DNA from: Pseudomonadota bacterium
GTDB taxonomy: Bacteria; Myxococcota_A; Polyangia; Polyangiales; Polyangiaceae
DNA length: 64,000 bases
Direction of reading: 5' to 3'
Assembly (NCBI GenBank): GCA_023402175.1
Contig: JAEXCN010000352.1
Coordinates: 1-64,000, forward strand
In this document: piece by piece, positions 61,636-64,000 of the stretch
Numbering within the stretch: the first letter of the stretch is position 1
Layout of the letters: every line of letters begins with the position of its first letter
Notes under the pieces: generated by a model
Database searches by the model: none
What the model was told of the DNA's origin: nothing
The model's input: the letters and a program-made list of their open reading frames with translations, nothing else
Made by a program: the position numbers and the translations under genes

Positions 61636-63411
61636 TCACTCGTTCGGCATGCACATCGGACCGACGCCGTGGAAGCCATCCTGGCACTTCGGGTAGCAGA
61701 GCAGGCCGTCCTTCTCCTCGCCCGCGCCACACGTGTGGAGCGGGACGCCGGCGCCACGCGAGTACGTCGTCTTCGAGATCATGTGCGCGTCCACGCGGCA
61801 GGTGCAGCCGTCGTTCTTGTAGCCGGAGGGGCACTTCGAGCAGCCCTTGTCGAACGTGAGCCCGCACTTGTCGTACCAAGCGCACTTCGAGTTGTCGGCG
61901 CTGATGATCTTCGCGTCGCGGAAGCAGGTCAGGCCGTCGTCGCGGTAGCCGACAGGGCAAGCGGTCGCGCAGAGGTAGGGGAAGGCCGTCGGCGCCGAGT
62001 AGCCGGACGTGCACTTCGGATAGCAGAGGCCGCCGCGCTGCTCCTCGTTCGCCGCGCAGCCCATCGGCGAGCCCGCGCCGCGTCCGTAGCCGAGTCGCTC
62101 GTAGCCGAGACGCCAGTTGCCCCAGCTCGTCTCCGTGCCGATCTTGCAGCCGTCGAGCGACGCAGCGCTGTTGCCGTTGAGGCGCTGCGTGAGCTCGAAC
62201 ACGCAGGTGCGGTTGTAGAAGTCGAGGTAGATCAGGTTCGCGGGCTTCGTCGACCACTCGTTGCGGAGCCAGCCGAGCATCACCGGGTTCACGTCGTCGG
62301 CCATCGCCGCGAGGCCCTTCGGATAGGTGCCGAGCGGATCGAGCGAGCTCTGGATCAACTTGTCGTCCGGAGTCGCCGCGCCGGAGAACGAGAAGAAGGT
62401 CGTGGAGGGCGCGCCGTCGAGCGCGTTACCGAGGTCGGTCTTCTTCTTCGAACGATCCCAGACGTCGCCCTTCCATGAGCCGGTGATGCTCGAGCCGGGC
62501 CAGAACGCCGCCGGCCTGCGATCGTCGTCGTAGACGACGATCACGTTCCTGCCCGGGTGGTTCGTCCAGACCTGATTGAGCAGCATCGACGGGCTCACGT
62601 CGTCGGCTGCATGGCTCAACATGTGAGCGCCGAGCTTGACGTTGTAGAGCGCGGCGAGGGTGTCGTGATCCGCATCCTTCATTCCCGCGAAGCGGCCGTT
62701 GCTGACGATGATGATCTCCTTCGGATGCGCAGCGGCGAAGACGCGGACCTGCTCGAGGATGTCCGACATGAGCGGGCCGTACATGCCGTGGCAGATGCGA
62801 AGGTTGCCGTTCTTTTCGCGGCACGGCCGGAGATCGATCGCACGGACGCCGTCGTTCAGCTGCTGGCTGATGTCCTTTTCCTGCGCCTTCGACCAGATGT
62901 CCGTGATGCCGATGAACTGACCGGCGCGGATGAGCGGCAGCTCGCCGTCGGGCGCGAACGCATCGTCGACGGGCCGGAGGTAGACCGACTGGATGCCGTA
63001 CGTGCCGGAGTCGTGCGTGGCCGGCATGAAGATGGTGTTGAGCGGCTTGAGCGAGAGGCCGGGCGTGCGCGCCATCCAGTCCTGCTTCGTGATCGGTCCG
63101 GGGTCTTCGTTCTGGCCCTGGAGGTACGCGATCGGGTCCGCGGACGAGATGAGCGCGGGGTCCTCGTCGGCAGAATCAGCGGCGCTCTCGGCGTGCGCGC
63201 CCTCGCCAGCGGCGCCGCTCTTGTCGCTGGTCGGTTCGCCATTGCTGGTCGCTCCTTCGCCACCTGCGACGGCGCCGGGGCTCGACGGCCGATCCGTCGT
63301 GCTGCTTCCGCCGAGGTCGGCGGGGGCGTCGTGATCGACGATGTCGCTGGCGGCGTCGGCCGAGCAAGCAGCGAGGGTCAGGAACGAGAAGGCGAGAGCG
63401 AGGCGACGCAT
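61636..63411 (-). CDS. PI-PLC X-domain lipoprotein with Cys-rich C-terminal modules
   Basis: 591 aa. The lipobox TLAAC (Cys16) is followed by a Ser/Gly/Glu linker. The phosphatidylinositol-specific phospholipase C X domain (about 115-415) has the first catalytic His133 in FMPATHDSGTYGIQ and the second His208 in LRPCREKNGNLRICHGMYG, with an Asp at 134 and an Arg in GVRAIDLRPC. The C-terminal 145 residues carry Cys-rich units such as GRGAGSPMGCAANEEQ then RGGLCYPKC, and SRGAGVPLHTCGAGEE then KDGLLCYPKC. These probably bind surface ligands or stabilise the enzyme. The ATG at 63411 starts the signal peptide and has GGAGAAAG upstream. The promoter region holds the tandem TGTATC element shared with the cytolysin-like gene. 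Confidence 0.88.
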   Translation of the reverse strand: MRRLALAFSFLTLAACSADAASDIVDHDAPADLGGSSTTDRPSSPGAVAGGEGATSNGEPTSDKSGAAGEGAHAESAADSADEDPALISSADPIAYLQGQNEDPGPITKQDWMARTPGLSLKPLNTIFMPATHDSGTYGIQSVYLRPVDDAFAPDGELPLIRAGQFIGITDIWSKAQEKDISQQLNDGVRAIDLRPCREKNGNLRICHGMYGPLMSDILEQVRVFAAAHPKEIIIVSNGRFAGMKDADHDTLAALYNVKLGAHMLSHAADDVSPSMLLNQVWTNHPGRNVIVVYDDDRRPAAFWPGSSITGSWKGDVWDRSKKKTDLGNALDGAPSTTFFSFSGAATPDDKLIQSSLDPLGTYPKGLAAMADDVNPVMLGWLRNEWSTKPANLIYLDFYNRTCVFELTQRLNGNSAASLDGCKIGTETSWGNWRLGYERLGYGRGAGSPMGCAANEEQRGGLCYPKCTSGYSAPTAFPYLCATACPVGYRDDGLTCFRDAKIISADNSKCAWYDKCGLTFDKGCSKCPSGYKNDGCTCRVDAHMISKTTYSRGAGVPLHTCGAGEEKDGLLCYPKCQDGFHGVGPMCMPNE

Positions 63412-63521
63412 GGCGTGTGATCTTTCTCCGTGAGGGGTTCGGACGACGCACCACTCTTCAGCAAGCGACGGACCACCACGCGCGACGCGCGAAGTCGCGT
63501 AAATCCAGGCGCAATAGGCCG

Positions 63522-63551
63522 GGTGTATCAGGGTGTATCGCGTGTTACAGG
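63522..63551. promoter_or_regulatory. Tandem TGTATC element upstream of the PI-PLC-like gene
   Basis: GGTGTATC at 63522-63529 and again at 63532-63539 (10 bp apart), followed by GTGTTACAGG (63542-63551), lies about 110 bp upstream of the PI-PLC-like start. Bases 63524-63542 differ from those at 6692-6711 upstream of the cytolysin-like gene by a single extra G in the spacer. The element is on the opposite strand relative to the two genes, which is acceptable for a symmetric or distance-tolerant site. Confidence 0.5.
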
Positions 63552-63625
63552 GCGCGAGCACCGCGATACGGCGGGCCTCGTTCCGCGGCGACGGTCGTGT
63601 CCGGGGGCGCTAGGATTCCGGCCCG

Positions 63626-64000
63626 ATGGCCCGCGACGCATTTCGGTTCCGATCGGCAGACGGCACCTTCCTCTCGGCGGATAGGTTCGGCTCCGGCCCG
63701 CCGCTCGTCCTCGTGCACGGGATCGCCGGGGACGCTTCGCGATGGGTCACGTCTCGGAGGCTGGCCGAGCACTTCACGCTTCATGCGCTCGATCGGCGTG
63801 GGCGAGGGAAGAGCGACGACGCGAGCACGTACGCGATCGCACGCGAGGTCGAGGACGTTGCTGCGCTCGTCGAGGCGATCGGAGGTGAGGTCTTCCTCTT
63901 CGGTCATTCGTTTGGCGGGCTCCTCGCGCTCGAGGCCGCTGCGCGGACGGGCGTGAAGAAGCTCCTCGTCTACGAGCCGTACGCTCCTGCCGTCGCTGCC
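63626..64000 (+). CDS. Alpha/beta hydrolase (3' end outside window)
   Basis: The frame from ATG at 63626 is open to the right edge (125 codons). It starts MARDAFRFRSADGTFLSADR, with the oxyanion-hole block PLVLVHGIAGDASRW, the HALDRRGRGKSDD loop and the nucleophile elbow LFGHSFGGLLAL (Ser of GHSFG). This is a typical alpha/beta hydrolase fold, such as an esterase or a haloalkane/epoxide-like enzyme. The acid and base residues lie beyond the window. The substrate cannot be inferred. Confidence 0.88.
   Translation, partial: MARDAFRFRSADGTFLSADRFGSGPPLVLVHGIAGDASRWVTSRRLAEHFTLHALDRRGRGKSDDASTYAIAREVEDVAALVEAIGGEVFLFGHSFGGLLALEAAARTGVKKLLVYEPYAPAVAA

Overview
This is a 64 kb stretch of a high-GC chromosome. 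It looks like a myxobacterium (Myxococcota, probably class Polyangia). The reasons are the strong G/C bias at third codon positions, eukaryote-type Ser/Thr kinases with extracytoplasmic tails, very many lipoproteins with Asp/Ala/Gly-rich linkers after the lipobox, Cys-rich surface repeats, an RCC1-repeat lipoprotein, a formylglycine-enzyme-like lipoprotein and ECF sigma factors. The assignment rests on gene style, not on a marker gene. No rRNA, tRNA, CRISPR array, intact insertion sequence or prophage was seen.

Layout. 1-2820: end of a gamma-glutamyltransferase, tryptophan 2,3-dioxygenase (kynA), a hemerythrin-like protein and a DUF2249 protein. 2955-6662: a membrane Ser/Thr kinase followed by a TPR-like membrane protein and an FGE-like lipoprotein, probably one unit. 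6838-8430: a lipoprotein homologous to the pore-forming core of cholesterol-dependent cytolysins (CDC), with the usual membrane-binding domain replaced. 8661-18021: a cytochrome b/molybdopterin fusion, a GAF-adenylate cyclase, a lipoprotein, thiC, a small membrane protein, a PilT-like ATPase and a 5'-nucleotidase-like protein. 18022-25648: AraC regulator, von Willebrand A lipoprotein, response regulator, a metallo-beta-lactamase-fold gene with a damaged 3' end, bioB and two paralogous Cys-rich lipoproteins. 25696-35275: GT39-type glycosyltransferase, lpxB, RNase D, a matrixin-like protease, a secreted protein, a FabH-like ketosynthase and two unknowns. 35342-37006: a decayed HNH gene and a 1 kb gene-free stretch. 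37007-48809: a PNPOx-fold protein, a membrane protein, a truncated histidine kinase, a divergent kinase, a Baeyer-Villiger-type monooxygenase, cysE/cysM/OsmC, GST and an ECF sigma factor with a SnoaL-like tail, plus two small genes. 48876-58277: a secreted protein and a seven-gene minus-strand operon headed by an ECF sigma factor, whose genes overlap by 4 nt or abut and mostly encode large surface lipoproteins. 58440-64000: SDR epimerase, a 3 x 85 bp repeat array with a perfect palindrome, a PhyH-type dioxygenase, an extensin-like lipoprotein, a PI-PLC-like lipoprotein and the start of an alpha/beta hydrolase.

The most interesting observation links two distant genes. The CDC-like lipoprotein (6838-8430) and the PI-PLC-like lipoprotein (61636-63411) are both predicted lipid-attached exported proteins with Cys-rich C-terminal additions. 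Both have the same unusual tandem TGTATC element upstream, with one-helical-turn spacing. A CDC plus a PI-PLC is the membrane-attack pair known from Listeria (listeriolysin O and PlcA). In a predatory bacterium the same combination could act on prey membranes. This is a hypothesis from sequence reading only. The second candidate system is the ECF-sigma operon of coupled surface lipoproteins (50156-58277).
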